A DNA stretch of 64,000 bases from JAHRAW01 sp965262585. GTDB taxonomy: Bacteria; Pseudomonadota; Gammaproteobacteria; Arenicellales; Poriferihabitantaceae. Of this stretch, positions 33,801 through 36,245 are shown piece by piece. Numbering within the stretch: position 1 is the stretch's first letter; each line of letters begins with the position of its first letter. The translations under genes and the position numbers were made by a program. The notes beneath the pieces were generated by a model. The model ran no database searches, was not told where the DNA came from, and was given only the letters and a program-made list of their open reading frames with translations. The stretch lies in NCBI GenBank assembly GCA_965262585.1, contig OZ253546.1, forward strand, positions 1,798,001 through 1,862,000. Direction: 5' to 3'.

Positions 33801-33830
33801 GTGTTGCTAAAAGGCGAAGTGAATTTCTAA
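9615..33830 (+). CDS. Giant repetitive surface protein, downstream portion with C-terminal autotransporter-like barrel
   Basis: This frame has 8,071 codons, in the same phase as the upstream one. The ATG at 9615 lies inside a repeat (the W-T-S-M position), so it is not a natural start and lacks a signal peptide. Layout: DUF285 remnant and Cys linker (9690-10070), cadherin-like (10077-10350), PKD array (10365-15240), He_PIG-like Ig pair (15250-15830), three near-identical cycles (15843-20210), PKD (20230-21060), Ig pair (21100-21655), three cycles (21687-25940), PKD (25950-26800), Ig pair (26820-27370), PKD (27375-27960), Ig pair (27965-28540), long PKD array (28545-32390), helical linker, then a beta-barrel ending in V-N-F. 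By family knowledge, type V autotransporters thread the passenger through or alongside such a barrel. Joined with the upstream part, the gene would encode more than 11,270 residues. Confidence 0.85.
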   Translation: MGHAFSGASNLVGQATDTPNLSSVADMSEMFSRTSAFNQDIGSWDVSSVTNMRAMFADATAFNQNIGNWDVGSVTNFDGMFIDVTLSTENYDSLLKGWSTIGGAERPLQTGLTFDAGRSQWCTATAARNMLTDTGGTNWTITDRGQVDTCGDTTLSALSLSPGALGETFAADTTAYTALLDSGTTSTTVTATATNNAATLVITGADADGTALTVTSDTEVSGLTEGENTITITVTAQDATTRAYTITATVGNQSPEAVINIVQTPRSIATTGRLGSTFLAGDSVTLSGAGSSDPEDASGDLTFAWTVETTYINLSLPAPANFFSTTTAVETELTLPVTPPGVASDAGSGIFIYAITLRVTDPSGASDEATTIISVPTSLVANAGVDQEVDGGITATLNGGDSVNHEAGLAGSSVGYAWAQTAGTDVTLSDSTIASPTFTTPTAETTDTDLVFDLTFTSELGDSDTDTVTITILGTDRNEPPTAVIALQGMAARNIVDSATLGILNTFLEGDSVTLNGAGSSDPDGVSGDLTFLWTVTTSPAGKPTTNFFSTPIAANTELTLPPTPLSADAGRDIIAYIITLTVTDTGSKEATASIGIVVPARVAAEAGEAQNVESNVEVTLDGTGSRPNGGSFANEVLEYAWTQTGGSPTVSLDDATVASPTFTAPIVATDTDLVFQLMVTGATLNDSATDDVTVTITAPANQSPEAVINIVQTPRRIATTGRLGSTFLTGDPVTLSGAGSSDPDGGTLSYLWTAETTYINLSANTPANFFSTTTAVETELRLPVTPPGVASGAGSGIYIYAITLRVTDPSGESDVATTTISVPTSLVANAGVDQEVAGGITATLNGGDSVNHEAGLAGSSVGYAWAQTAGPDVTLSDSTTASPTFTTPTATTDTDLVFDLTFTSELGDSDTDTVTITILGTDRNEPPTAMIAFQGMTPRFISDTVAVGTFNYFLEGDSVTLNGAGSSDPDGVSGDLTFLWTVTTSPAGNPTTTFFSTPNAANTELTLPPTPLSADAGQDIIRYDITLTVTDTGGKVATASTNITVPARVAAEAGEAQSVGSNVEVTLDGSGSRNNGGFFVSEVLEYAWTQTSGSPTVSLDDATAASPTFTTPTVATDTDLVFQLMVTGDTRLNDSATDTVTITVGNQPPEAVINIVQTPRRVATTGRLGSTFLAGDPVTLSGAGSSDPDGGSLSYLWTAETLYINLSPDLPANFFSTATGMETELRLPVTPPGSLSGAGNGIYIYTITLRVTDPSGATDDATTIISVPTSLAADAGVDQEVAGGITATLNGGDSVNHEADFASNSVGYAWAQTAGTNVTLNDANIASPTFTTPTAALTDTELVFELTFTSELGDSDTDTVTITILGTDRNQPPTAVIALQGMTPRLISDLPFVGTLNNFLEGDSVTLNGAGSSDTEDASGALTFAWTVETNPAGNPTTTFFSTPNAANTGLTLPSTPLSADAGLDIISYDITLTVTDTGSKEDTASINITVPARVAAEAGEAQSVESNVEVTLDGTGSRPNGGVFASEVLEYAWTQTSGSPTVSLDDATTASPTFTAPIVATDTDLVFQLMVTGATLNDSATDDVTITITPAANQPPTADAGTAQSVAEETLVTLNGTASNDPDTTDTLTYAWTQTGGSPTVSLSDATAASPTFTAPNLTENTPFTFSLTVNDGTVDSSPSEVIITITATNELPIANAGQPQTVNGGVTVTLDGSGSSDPEGRQVFYAWTQTGGVPTVSLSDGIAAMPTFTAPTVATTTTLTFSLMVADGESDSVPATVEITVTAAPNTPPVANAGVDQSVRVSGTVTLDGSASNSQVGIASYMWTVAPTTAGAFADATLEQPMFTAAESGTATVTLTVTDNNSPAATGTDTVSIDIFPEASAYTLTNPGTQEYTRGIAVDVTLPAVVTTSTRTVTYDLSDALPTGLAFDGDTRIISGTIGDLGTYASRDVTYTVDDGFSTPAASVIFAVVPYDEPQLPILTSQIYTVNEAITDLVLPVGTSLGAPTPTYTLTGGIPTGLSFNTTTRTLSGTPTTVANAVTLTYRLEDGNGAFGVGTFPITISATATTGPAPTADDFVTTWRVSDGENITIPIVTGAGAPTYNYTVVWGDGQSDADVSDAATHTYTAAGNYEVRISGTFPRIFFNNNAVSRTNIVDITQWGTQPWASMERSFYGATNLRMTATDVPSLTAVSDMRFMFAGATSFNADINDWNVSTIISMGNMFDGATSFNQPLNDWAMGSVANTSRMFMSASAFNQNIGGWTVSGVTTMHNMFNGATSFNQNIGSWNVSVVTDMNNMFNGATAFDQDIGDWDVGRVTTMANMFTGVTLSADNYDALLTGWADVSGQTALVTGITFDAGGSQWCEATTARNTLDVTNSWTITDGMQVATCGDTTLSALSLSPGDLGETFAAGTTTYTASLGEGTTSTTITAPTTNSDGAAFVITGTNTGGALTVTSDTEVSGLIAGVNTITITVTAQDQVASQAYTITATVAGTVINNPPTADAGNPQTVNEGEEVTLTGTASSDPESDTLTYAWTQTSGTPTVSLSSMTAENPTFTPQVTANTDLVFSLTVNDGTVDSAPDTVVISITAAPTSTADDFVTTWRVTAGQTITIPIVTGTGAPTYNYTVVWGDNDEFDADVSDAATHTYTTGGDYEVRISGTFPRIYFNNDAANRTNIIDIKQWGNQPWASLERSFYGATNVEMSATDEPELTNVTDMRFMFAGATSFNADINDWNVSTIISMGNMFDGATSFNQPLNDWAMGSVANTSRMFMSASAFNQNIGGWTVSGVTTMHNMFNGATSFNQNIGSWNVSVVTDMNNMFNGATAFDQDIGDWDVGRVTTMANMFTGVTLSADNYDALLTGWADVSGQTALVTGITFDAGGSQWCEATTARNTLDVTNSWTITDGMQVATCGDTTLSALSLSPGDLGETFAAGTTTYTASLGEGTTSTTITAPTTNSDGAAFVITGTNTGGALTVTSDTEVSGLIAGVNTITITVTAQDQVASQAYTITATVAGTVINNPPTADAGNPQTVNEGEEVTLTGTASSDPESDTLTYAWTQTSGTPTVSLSSMTAENPTFTPQVTANTDLVFSLTVNDGTVDSAPDTVVISITAAPTSTADDFVTTWRVTAGQTITIPIVTGTGAPTYNYTVVWGDNDEFDADVSDAATHTYTDAGDYDVRISGTFPRIFFNNDAANRTNIIDIMQWGNQPWASLERSFYGATNLRMTATDVPSLTAVSDMRFMFAGATSFNADINDWNVSTIISMGNMFDGATSFNQPLNDWAMGSVANTSRMFMSASAFNQNIGGWTVSGVTTMHNMFNGATSFNQDIGNWNVSVVTDMNNMFNGATAFDQDIGDWDVGSVSDMTAMFTGVTLSVDNYDALLTGWADISGQTTLQTSITFDAGDSQWCEATAARNTLESTNSWTITDGMQVATCGDTTLSALSLSPGALGETFDAATAAYTASLASGTTSTTITATTAATTAAFAITGTDTGGTALTVTSDTQVSGLIAGANTITITVTAQDTTTRAYTITATVAAGTANAAPTADAGTAQNVNEGEEVTLTATASSDPDTTDTLTYAWTQTSGVPTVTLSSMTAENPTFTAPQVMANTDLVFSLTVNDGTQNSAAADTVTITVTDLPLVANAGADRNAVVGTSVTLDGSASTDPQDRGLAKTWSQVGAQTVTLLTPGANIATFTAPATVPAEPRLTFNLEVIAGGDAETATDEVVITIIDGTNQTPTADAGVDQSVRVSGTVTLDGSTSDDTDGSIASYLWTVDPTTAGSFNDSGIAEPVFTASQPGTATVTLMVMDNGSPPLMHSDTVSIDIFPATSAYTLPTLANRNFTRGVDVNVTLPAVVTTNGRTVTYAVSGEIVTRLGLTLDATTRVLTGNFGDVDYTPGEVTYTANDGFDNNPVATETFQVTPYDEPLLPDVGNVSYPVSTLITNLTLPVGTAGRLGAPSPTYTLTGTLPTGLVYNNRVISGTPTTAASAVTLTYQLTDGNGAVAEDTFNITINAAAPTGPAPTADDFVTTWRVSDGENITIPIATGAGVPTYNYTVVWGDGQSDADVSDAATHTYTTGGDYEVRISGTFPRIFFNNDAVSRTNIIDITQWGTQPWASMERSFFGATNLEMSATDVPSLTAVSDMRFMFNGATAFNADINDWDVSAVTQMRHMFNGATSFNQPLNSWNVGNVILINDMFNGATAFNQPLNNWDMSNATLMSGMFNGATAFDQDIGDWDVGSVTAMANMFNGVTLSADNYDALLTGWSALTLQSSVTFDAGNSKWCTATTARNTLESTNSWTVNDDGQVDTCGDTTLSALSLSPGSLGETFAAGTTTYTASLGEGTTSTTITATTANSDGAAFVITGTNTGGALTVTSDTQVSGLIAGVNTITITVTAQDTTITTRAYIITATVAGTVINNPPTADAGNPQTVNEGEEVTLTATASSDPESDSLTYAWMQTSGTPTVTLSSMTAENPTFTAPQVTANTDLVFSLTVNDGTVDSAAASTVTISITAAPTPSNDDFVTTWRVADGENITIPIFTGTGAPTYNYTVVWGDGEFDADVSDAATHTYTTGGDYEVRISGTFPRIYFNNDAVSRTNIRDIKLWGNQAWASMERSFYGATNLLVTATDTPELGAVADMRFMFRDVPGFNAANVGTWDVSGVIRMRHLFDGATSFNQDISNWDVSSVTNMQAMFQGATSFNQNIGGWTVSAVADMNNMFNGATSFDQDIGNWNVSVVTDMNNMFNGATAFDQDIGDWDVGSVTTMANMFTGVTLSADNYDALLTGWADVSGQTALVTGITFDAGGSQWCEATTARNTLDVTNSWTITDGMQVATCGDTTLSALSLSPGDLGETFAAGTTTYTASLGEGTTSTTITATTTNSDGAAFVITGTNTGGALTVTSDTEVSGLIAGVNTITITVTAQDQVASQAYTITATVEGTVINTPPTANAGNPQTVNEGEEVTLTATASSDVDTTDTLTYAWTQTSGTPTVTLSSMTAENPTFTAPQVTANTDLVFSLTVNDGSADSAAASTVTISITAAPTSSNDDFVTTWRVADGENITIPIFTGTGAPTYNYTVVWGDNDEFDADVSDAATHTYTTGGDYEVRISGTFPRIYFNNDAVSRTNIIDIMQWGNQAWASMERSFYGATNLLVTATDTPELGNVSDMRFMFRDVPGFNAANVGTWDVSGVIRMRHLFDGATSFNQDISNWDVSSVTNMQAMFQGATSFNQNIGGWTVSAVADMNNMFNGATAFDQDIGDWDVGSVSDMTAMFTGVTLSVANYDSLLTGWADISGQTALRTSITFDAGDSKWCTATTARNMLTDTGGTSWTITDGMQVATCGDTTLSALSLSGGTLNETFDAATTAYTASLDAGTTSTTITATATSSTATIEITGTAADGTALTESSGVVSGLTEGVNTITISVNSQDMTVTRDHTITATVADTVVNQPPTANAGTAQNVNEGEEVTLTGTASSDPESDTLTYAWTQTSGTPTVTLSSMTAENPTFTAPQVTANTDLVFSLTVNDGTQNSAAASTVTITVTNLPLVANAGADRNAVVGTLVTLDGSASTDPQDRGLAKAWTQVGAQTVTLITPNANTATFTAPATVPAEPMLTFNLEVTAGGDAEMETDEVVITIIDGTNQTPTANAGDDQSVRVGGATITLDGSASSDPDTGDSIASYQWTVDPPTAGTFADATIERPVFTALVPGTATVTLMVTDNDSESNTNTNTNTTTIEIFPATSAYTLTAPETQEYTREVDVNVILPAVDDTNGRNVTYAVSGAVITRLGLTLHPTTRALTGNFRFGEFGVSATVTYTASDEFGEVDRVTFQLIPYDSPLLVLIDDVEYPEGVPITDLILPIGTRNGAPPRTYTLNGAIPDGLTFDGPSRTLSGTPTTAAPAVSLTFVLTEGNNSGAISPFTITIEAAPNVPPVANAGPAQNAVPGATVRLNASASTDPDGEDSALTYSWSQLPAVSGGDVTLSGGNTAMPTFTVPSTLAAGAMLSFSVTVDDSATTMNTHTAEVIITVIAPNAAPTADAGDDQSVRVGGTVTLNGTGSSDSDGSIAGYMWTVDDSALGTFDDATIAEPVFTATQPGTATITLTVTDDDSASNTNTDNTLQFEIYPAASAYTLANPGTQNYTRDKAVSVLLPPVIITGGDAGRTPNYSLTGTLPTGLSFTQSTRTITGTIGDLTTYDSRNVTYRVGDDIATVVNSVTFAVVPYNTPLLSPGLTNQTYPPNVAITDLTLPEGMAGRIGAPPRVYGLTGTIPPGLSFTAATRVLSGTPTTEAPAVTLTYRLIDSNGADDEGTFDITISATSNTAPTADAGADATVAEDASVTLSGSGTGTPTPTFAWTQFGGATVSLADATAAITTFTAPTQLLENALLTFRLTATSGAQLSTPDEVIITVTAGPNDPPIASAGNDQTVAEGATVTLFGSGSDLEGVDLDYEWTQTGGVAVTLNDEAAQSPTFTAPPDGLTVDAMLTFSLTTNDGVQDSAAANTVVITVTATNQAPTASAGADQSAMPGATVMLNASASSDPEGETPTYEWEQLNTSDASQNVNIVDSTNPMTTFTVPNGLAAGVILTFRVTVSDSASESNADDVLVTVISATPPPVAVAGADQTVEVGSRVTLNGSGSSVPAGVTPAYLWTQVGSSPAVTLVTETAVMATFTAPATVPADPELTFNLQVTAGSGGPTADDQVIITIVPVNRPPVVDVGAVARNARVGDTVMLDASATTDLDGDTLGYVWSQFGVDTTSPSVIVNNSATAVANFVVPSGTSVGTTFGFSVAVTDGKTTVFGESVVVTIIAGTNQVPSVVATGTPSLAPPSTPVTLDASGSSDPDGADSALTYLWTQIGSPNANQLVIINGADTDTANFVVPRALTGSIFAGARLNFRVMVTDQSGGDAFGTVAITVGNPGTNMAPTANAGDDRTADENTTVTLTGSGIDPDGDDSALTYQWTQVGASTVTLTNATTNTATFTAPDVATDDVLLTFSLTVIDSSGLGVVDTVVITVVTETVANQRPTAEAGPSQTVNEGATVTLTSSGSSDPEGVSLFYSWTQTGGMPTVSLSSTTAASPTFTAPNLAANTTLTFSLTVADGEHESTADTVEITITATNEAPTVEAGNAQSVAEGATVTLAGGGTDPEGVDPLNYSWTQVGTPAVSLSNASISNPTFTAPTQLVNNLTLTFRLRTNDGVNNSAATDDVIITVTAGPNDAPTAEAGADRSILPGASLTLAGSGSDPENETLTYLWSVTMGAGGSFDDATSRTAIFTATNTPGTVVLTLTVEDGRNLTDTDTVIITVNAVVNLPPTATVGANRSVAEGVMVTLTGGGTDPEGQTLTYRWTQTGGQTVSLTTTSLSNRTFTTPSGLLTDAMLTFQLITNDSTNDSTAAVVVITVTAGINDPPTADAGPNQTVGEGARVTLDASASDDPEDQTLTFAWTQTGGTSTVTLSSTTVERPTFTAPNQLPTNLTLTFSLRVSDGPNTSAAASTVVITVTAGPDDPPIANAGRDQNVAEGAVVTLNGSGSDPESEPLSYLWEQIGGTPMVSLTNANTASLTFTAPDRAMPEDDALTFSLTFRLTVTAGGTMATDQVTVRNRSGIPPEDLDPITQVVLPEVAQALSASIGSAITRRIELSANPVASPNLNFGGLNFADQASIESVVGVLRTHGEAMSKGDRAVKELLSGTNFVLPMNASNGEASGGFSPAFWGSGEYRELSGDSGGLNWDGELSGIHLGFDARVNPDLLAGVSVSWLRGDFEYDGATGLVTNMDPAQDKGEYDIDLTSVNPYIGWSTGSLDLWATAGYGEGELEIKVADDVRRVSDLNQQSVGIGGSGELWRVGVTDVRLKGELAYTQLEIEGSRAVGAEITAEDVDATRVRLSIESKQSHPLANGAQYEPSVEIGLRYDGGDGETGGGAEIGGGLRYSNPATRLTIEGRARALVGSGGNYREWGISGSLRLQPGADGQGLSLAISPGYGESGTGIQALWDQGLLDTDTANKEDPTATYRTYLDARIGYGVPLRHWDGLLTPYTELTIGTTDTYRLGLNWKSGTRYNLTLSGEHQDGTTPTQAVLLKGEVNF
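10365..14990 (+). repeat. PKD/Ig-like super-repeat array II
   Basis: Three successive units of about 1.34 kb start near 10371, 11724 and 13060. Landmark copies of ccccaccagtttgg lie near 10739, 12083 and 13418. Each unit encodes four PKD/Ig-like domains, beginning with the motif P-P-E-A-V-I. Two shorter PKD domains follow (about 14400-14990), matching the end of array I. Units differ from each other mostly by scattered substitutions in the loop after T-P-R. Confidence 0.8.
15843..20210 (+). repeat. Three tandem PKD-DUF285-cadherin cycles, period 1,566 bp, nearly identical
   Basis: Cycle starts (gattttgtaaccac) lie at 15843, 17405 and 18972. The landmark gatatgcgttttatg occurs at 16194, 17760 and 19326, exactly 1,566 bp apart (522 codons). 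By eye, about 1.37 kb (16192-17561 versus 17758-19127) is identical between copies 1 and 2. Copy 3 matches copy 1 over its PKD-DUF285 part until about 19587. Copies 1 and 2 share private variants: I-T-A-P-T-T-N in the cadherin-like domain, and a 3-bp deletion giving F-T-P-Q-V instead of F-T-A-P-Q-V. This indicates very recent tandem duplication. Confidence 0.85.
21687..25940 (+). repeat. Three further PKD-DUF285-cadherin cycles
   Basis: Cycle starts lie at 21687, 23172 and 24747. DUF285 blocks lie at about 22035-22365, 23520-23925 and 25095-25430. Cycles 2 and 3 share the variant opening M-F-R-D-V-P-G-F-N-A-A-N, not seen elsewhere in the gene. Cycle 3 has fewer DUF285 units than cycle 2. Each cycle ends with the C-X25-27-C linker and a cadherin-like domain. 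The last cadherin-like domain (about 25640-25930) is the most divergent. Confidence 0.8.
28545..32390 (+). repeat. C-terminal PKD/Ig-like array III
   Basis: About a dozen PKD/Ig-like domains of roughly 95-100 residues lie one after another, each opening like N-x-x-P-x-A-x-A-G and containing Y-x-W-x-Q and V-x-I-T-V. Unlike arrays I and II, these units have diverged from each other, so the array is older. It forms the membrane-proximal stalk just before the helical linker and barrel. Confidence 0.75.
32395..33827 (+). other. Autotransporter-like linker and beta-barrel domain of the giant protein
   Basis: A predicted helical stretch (about 32420-32660, V-L-P-E-V-A-Q-A-L) leads into about 375 residues of alternating hydrophobic and polar strands with many Gly and aromatic residues. 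Landmarks include F-W-G-S-G-E-Y, L-L-A-G-V-S-V-S-W and L-K-G-E-L-A-Y. The chain ends in an aromatic residue (E-V-N-F), the usual Bam-recognition signal of outer-membrane barrels. This matches the layout of type Va autotransporter translocators, although no strict family motif was identified by eye. Confidence 0.75.
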
Positions 33831-33868
33831 CAAGTCGGTTGCGCCGGACATCCTCTGCCGTCATTCCC

Positions 33869-33897
33869 GCGCAACTGGAATCCAGTTAAACAATCCC
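33869..33897 (+). repeat. Degenerate dRS3-like dispersed repeat
   Basis: The segment cgtcattcccgcg...ctggaatccagt is a decayed copy of the palindromic element seen intact at 48453-48472 and many times at 52.6-53.4 kb. It sits in the 180-bp gap between the giant gene and fmdB. I see no gene in this gap. Confidence 0.5.
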
Positions 33898-33939
33898 GGC
33901 GGAGTTGGTCATTATTGGGGGTGGGCGCACACACACTGC

Positions 33940-33968
33940 TTACTGCAACGGCGATTTTCGGCTATAAT
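33940..33968 (+). promoter_or_regulatory. Putative sigma70 promoter for fmdB-aspS
   Basis: TTACTG (33940-33945), a 17-bp spacer and a perfect TATAAT (33963-33968) lie 45 bp upstream of the fmdB-like start. The -35 match is weak and the -10 is strong. Confidence 0.45.
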
Positions 33969-34012
33969 GCGGCGCATAATTTTTGCAGGGGTGAGGGGGA
34001 CAGGACCGACCG

Positions 34013-34357
34013 ATGCCGTTTTATGAATATCAGTGCAGTGCCTGCGAGCATCGCTTGGAAGTGTTGCAGAAAATTTCCGATGAGCCGTTGTGCTATTGCC
34101 CGGAATGCGGTGAGGCCAGTTTGAAAAAACAGATCTCCAGGGCGGCGTTTCGTCTCAAAGGCAGCGGTTGGTACGAAACCGACTTTAAACACAACGGCAC
34201 CAAAAAAGAACCAAAAGAGTCCAAGGACAAAGACGCTCCTTCGACCGACAAAGATGCCTCGTCGACCGATAAAAACGCCAAAAAAGACAACGCCTCGGAG
34301 AAACCGTCCGCATCCACCAAATCGGTAGAAAAAACCACCGGGAGCGATTCTTCGTGA
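34013..34357 (+). CDS. FmdB-family zinc-ribbon protein
   Basis: This 114-residue protein has the N-terminus M-P-F-Y-E-Y-Q-C, typical of the FmdB/CxxC_CXXC_SSSS zinc-ribbon family. Two CxxC pairs (C8/C11 and C29/C32) would bind one zinc. The second half (about 62-114) is a low-complexity tail rich in Lys, Asp, Ser and Ala, probably disordered. The family's function is poorly known; it was named as a putative regulator of formamidase or amidase genes. A purine-rich stretch (ggtgagggggacagg) precedes the ATG. The gene lies 48 bp upstream of aspS, a common neighbour in proteobacteria, and is probably co-transcribed with it. Confidence 0.85.
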   Translation: MPFYEYQCSACEHRLEVLQKISDEPLCYCPECGEASLKKQISRAAFRLKGSGWYETDFKHNGTKKEPKESKDKDAPSTDKDASSTDKNAKKDNASEKPSASTKSVEKTTGSDSS

Positions 34358-34405
34358 GCGAAACTTACCCCGTATTAGACGCGCATTAGACGCATAATCG
34401 GGATG

Positions 34406-36199
34406 ATGCGCACCCATCTCAGCGGCGACCTGACCCTTGACCACATTGGCCGCACCGTCACCCTCGCCGGCTGGGTATTGAGCCGCCGCGACCACGGCGG
34501 CGTGATATTCATCGACCTGCGCGATCGCAGTGGCCGGGTGCAGGTGGTCGCCGCCCCGGATGTGCCGCAACCTTTTGCGGTTGCCGATCAGGCGCGCAAC
34601 GAATTCGTTTTGCAGGTGACCGGCACGGTGCGCCAACGTCCCGAAGGAACCGACAATCCGGAATTGTCCACCGGGAAAATCGAAGTGGCGGCGGAGCAAA
34701 TTGAGTTGCTGAGCCGCGCCGAGCCGCTGCCGTTTCAGATGGACGATGACGATATTAGCGAGATGGTGCGGTTGAAATATCGCTTTCTCGACCTCAGGCG
34801 CGCGCCGATGCAAGCAGCCCTGCGCCTACGCCATCGCCTCATCGGCGAGATACGGCGTTTTCTCGATGCGCGGGATTTTGTCGATATCGAAACCCCCATC
34901 CTGACCCGCTCGACCCCCGAAGGCGCGCGCGATTATTTGGTGCCGAGCCGCACCCATGCGGGGGAGTTTTTCGCCCTGCCGCAGTCGCCGCAACTATTCA
35001 AGCAACTGCTGATGGTTGCCGGATTTGAGCGTTATTACCAGATCGCCCGGTGCTTCCGAGACGAGGATTTGCGCGCCGACCGCCAGCCCGAATTTACCCA
35101 GTTGGATGTCGAGATGTCGTTCGTGGATGAGAACGATGTCATTACCGAGATGGAGCAACTGATGCGGGAAGTGTTCCGGAGTGTGGCGAAGGTGGAGTTG
35201 CCGGAACCGATACCGCGCATGGGGTATGCCGAGGCGATGATGCGCTACGGCAGCGACCGCCCGGATTTGCGCGTGCCGCTCGAGTTAACCGAAGTCACCG
35301 ACCTGATGAAAGAAGTGGAATTCAAGGTTTTCTCAGCGCCCGCTTGCGACCCGGCCGGGCGCGTGGCGGCGCTCAGAGTGCCCGGCGGCGGCCAACTTTC
35401 CCGCGCACAAATCGACCACTACACCGAATTCGTCAAACCATTTGGCGCCGGCGGGCTGGCGTATATCAAGGTCAATGATGCCGACGGTGCCTGCGGCGGA
35501 CGCAACGGATTGCAATCCCCCATTCTCAAATTCCTGCCGGACGCCGCGCTGGTCGGCATCCTCGAGCGTACCGCCGCCGCGAGTGGCGATGTGATTTTCT
35601 TCGGCGCCGACAAAGCATCGGTGGTCAACGCCGCCCTCGGCGCGCTGCGGCTGGAAATCGCCCGCGATTTGAACCTGTCGGAGGTGGGCTGGAAGCCGCT
35701 GTGGGTGGTGGACTTTCCGTTGGTGGCGTGGGACCACGAAGCGCGGCGGTGGCAACCCCTGCATCACCCCTTCACCGCCCCGCGTCCGCAAGATGTGGAA
35801 TGGCTGGAAAGCGACCCGGGGCGGGTGCTGTCGCGTGCCTACGATCTGGTGCTAAACGGCACCGAACTCGGCGGCGGCTCCATCCGCATTCACGACGCCG
35901 ACCTGCAACAACGCATCCTCGGCACCCTCGGCATCGACCATGAACAAGCCCACGCCGAATTTGGCTTCCTACTCGAAGGACTGCAATACGGCGCCCCACC
36001 CCACGGCGGCATCGCCTTCGGCATCGACCGCATAGCCGCCCTGCTAACCGGCGCCGAATCCATCCGCGATGTAATCGCTTTCCCCAAAACCCAAAAAGCC
36101 GCCTGCCTACTGACCGAAGCACCAAGCCGGGTGGATCGGAAGCAACTAACCGAACTCGGCCTGCAACTCAAAGGCGTGAAAGCCAACCCTCATTCATAA
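34406..36199 (+). CDS. aspS: Aspartate--tRNA ligase
   Basis: This class II aminoacyl-tRNA synthetase charges tRNA-Asp in the cytoplasm. About 597 residues match the bacterial-type length. The N-terminal OB-fold anticodon-binding domain (about 1-110) holds G-W-V-x-x-R-R-D-H-G-G. The catalytic core starts near 130. Motif 2 includes R-C-F-R-D-E-D-L-R around 216-224, followed by Q-P-E-F-T-Q-L-D. A bacterial insertion (GAD-like) domain lies around 275-410. Motif 3 (G-I-A-F-G-I-D-R) is near the C-terminus. Two ATGs are adjacent (34403 and 34406); the second is chosen because the family usually begins M-R-T. A short duplication of attagacgc (34374-34393) lies just upstream. Confidence 0.95.
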   Translation: MRTHLSGDLTLDHIGRTVTLAGWVLSRRDHGGVIFIDLRDRSGRVQVVAAPDVPQPFAVADQARNEFVLQVTGTVRQRPEGTDNPELSTGKIEVAAEQIELLSRAEPLPFQMDDDDISEMVRLKYRFLDLRRAPMQAALRLRHRLIGEIRRFLDARDFVDIETPILTRSTPEGARDYLVPSRTHAGEFFALPQSPQLFKQLLMVAGFERYYQIARCFRDEDLRADRQPEFTQLDVEMSFVDENDVITEMEQLMREVFRSVAKVELPEPIPRMGYAEAMMRYGSDRPDLRVPLELTEVTDLMKEVEFKVFSAPACDPAGRVAALRVPGGGQLSRAQIDHYTEFVKPFGAGGLAYIKVNDADGACGGRNGLQSPILKFLPDAALVGILERTAAASGDVIFFGADKASVVNAALGALRLEIARDLNLSEVGWKPLWVVDFPLVAWDHEARRWQPLHHPFTAPRPQDVEWLESDPGRVLSRAYDLVLNGTELGGGSIRIHDADLQQRILGTLGIDHEQAHAEFGFLLEGLQYGAPPHGGIAFGIDRIAALLTGAESIRDVIAFPKTQKAACLLTEAPSRVDRKQLTELGLQLKGVKANPHS

Positions 36200-36212
36200 G
36201 CGTAAATAGGGT

Positions 36213-36218
36213 TATAAT
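36213..36218 (+). promoter_or_regulatory. Putative -10 element for the methyltransferase gene
   Basis: A perfect TATAAT lies 28 bp upstream of the GTG start at 36246. The hexamer 17 bp further upstream (tcattc) is a poor -35. A good ribosome binding site (agggag, 36233-36238) follows. A private promoter would fit an inserted gene, since the surrounding block would otherwise be read from upstream. Confidence 0.4.
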
Positions 36219-36245
36219 GGTTGTTCAACTACAGGGAGTAGCCCC

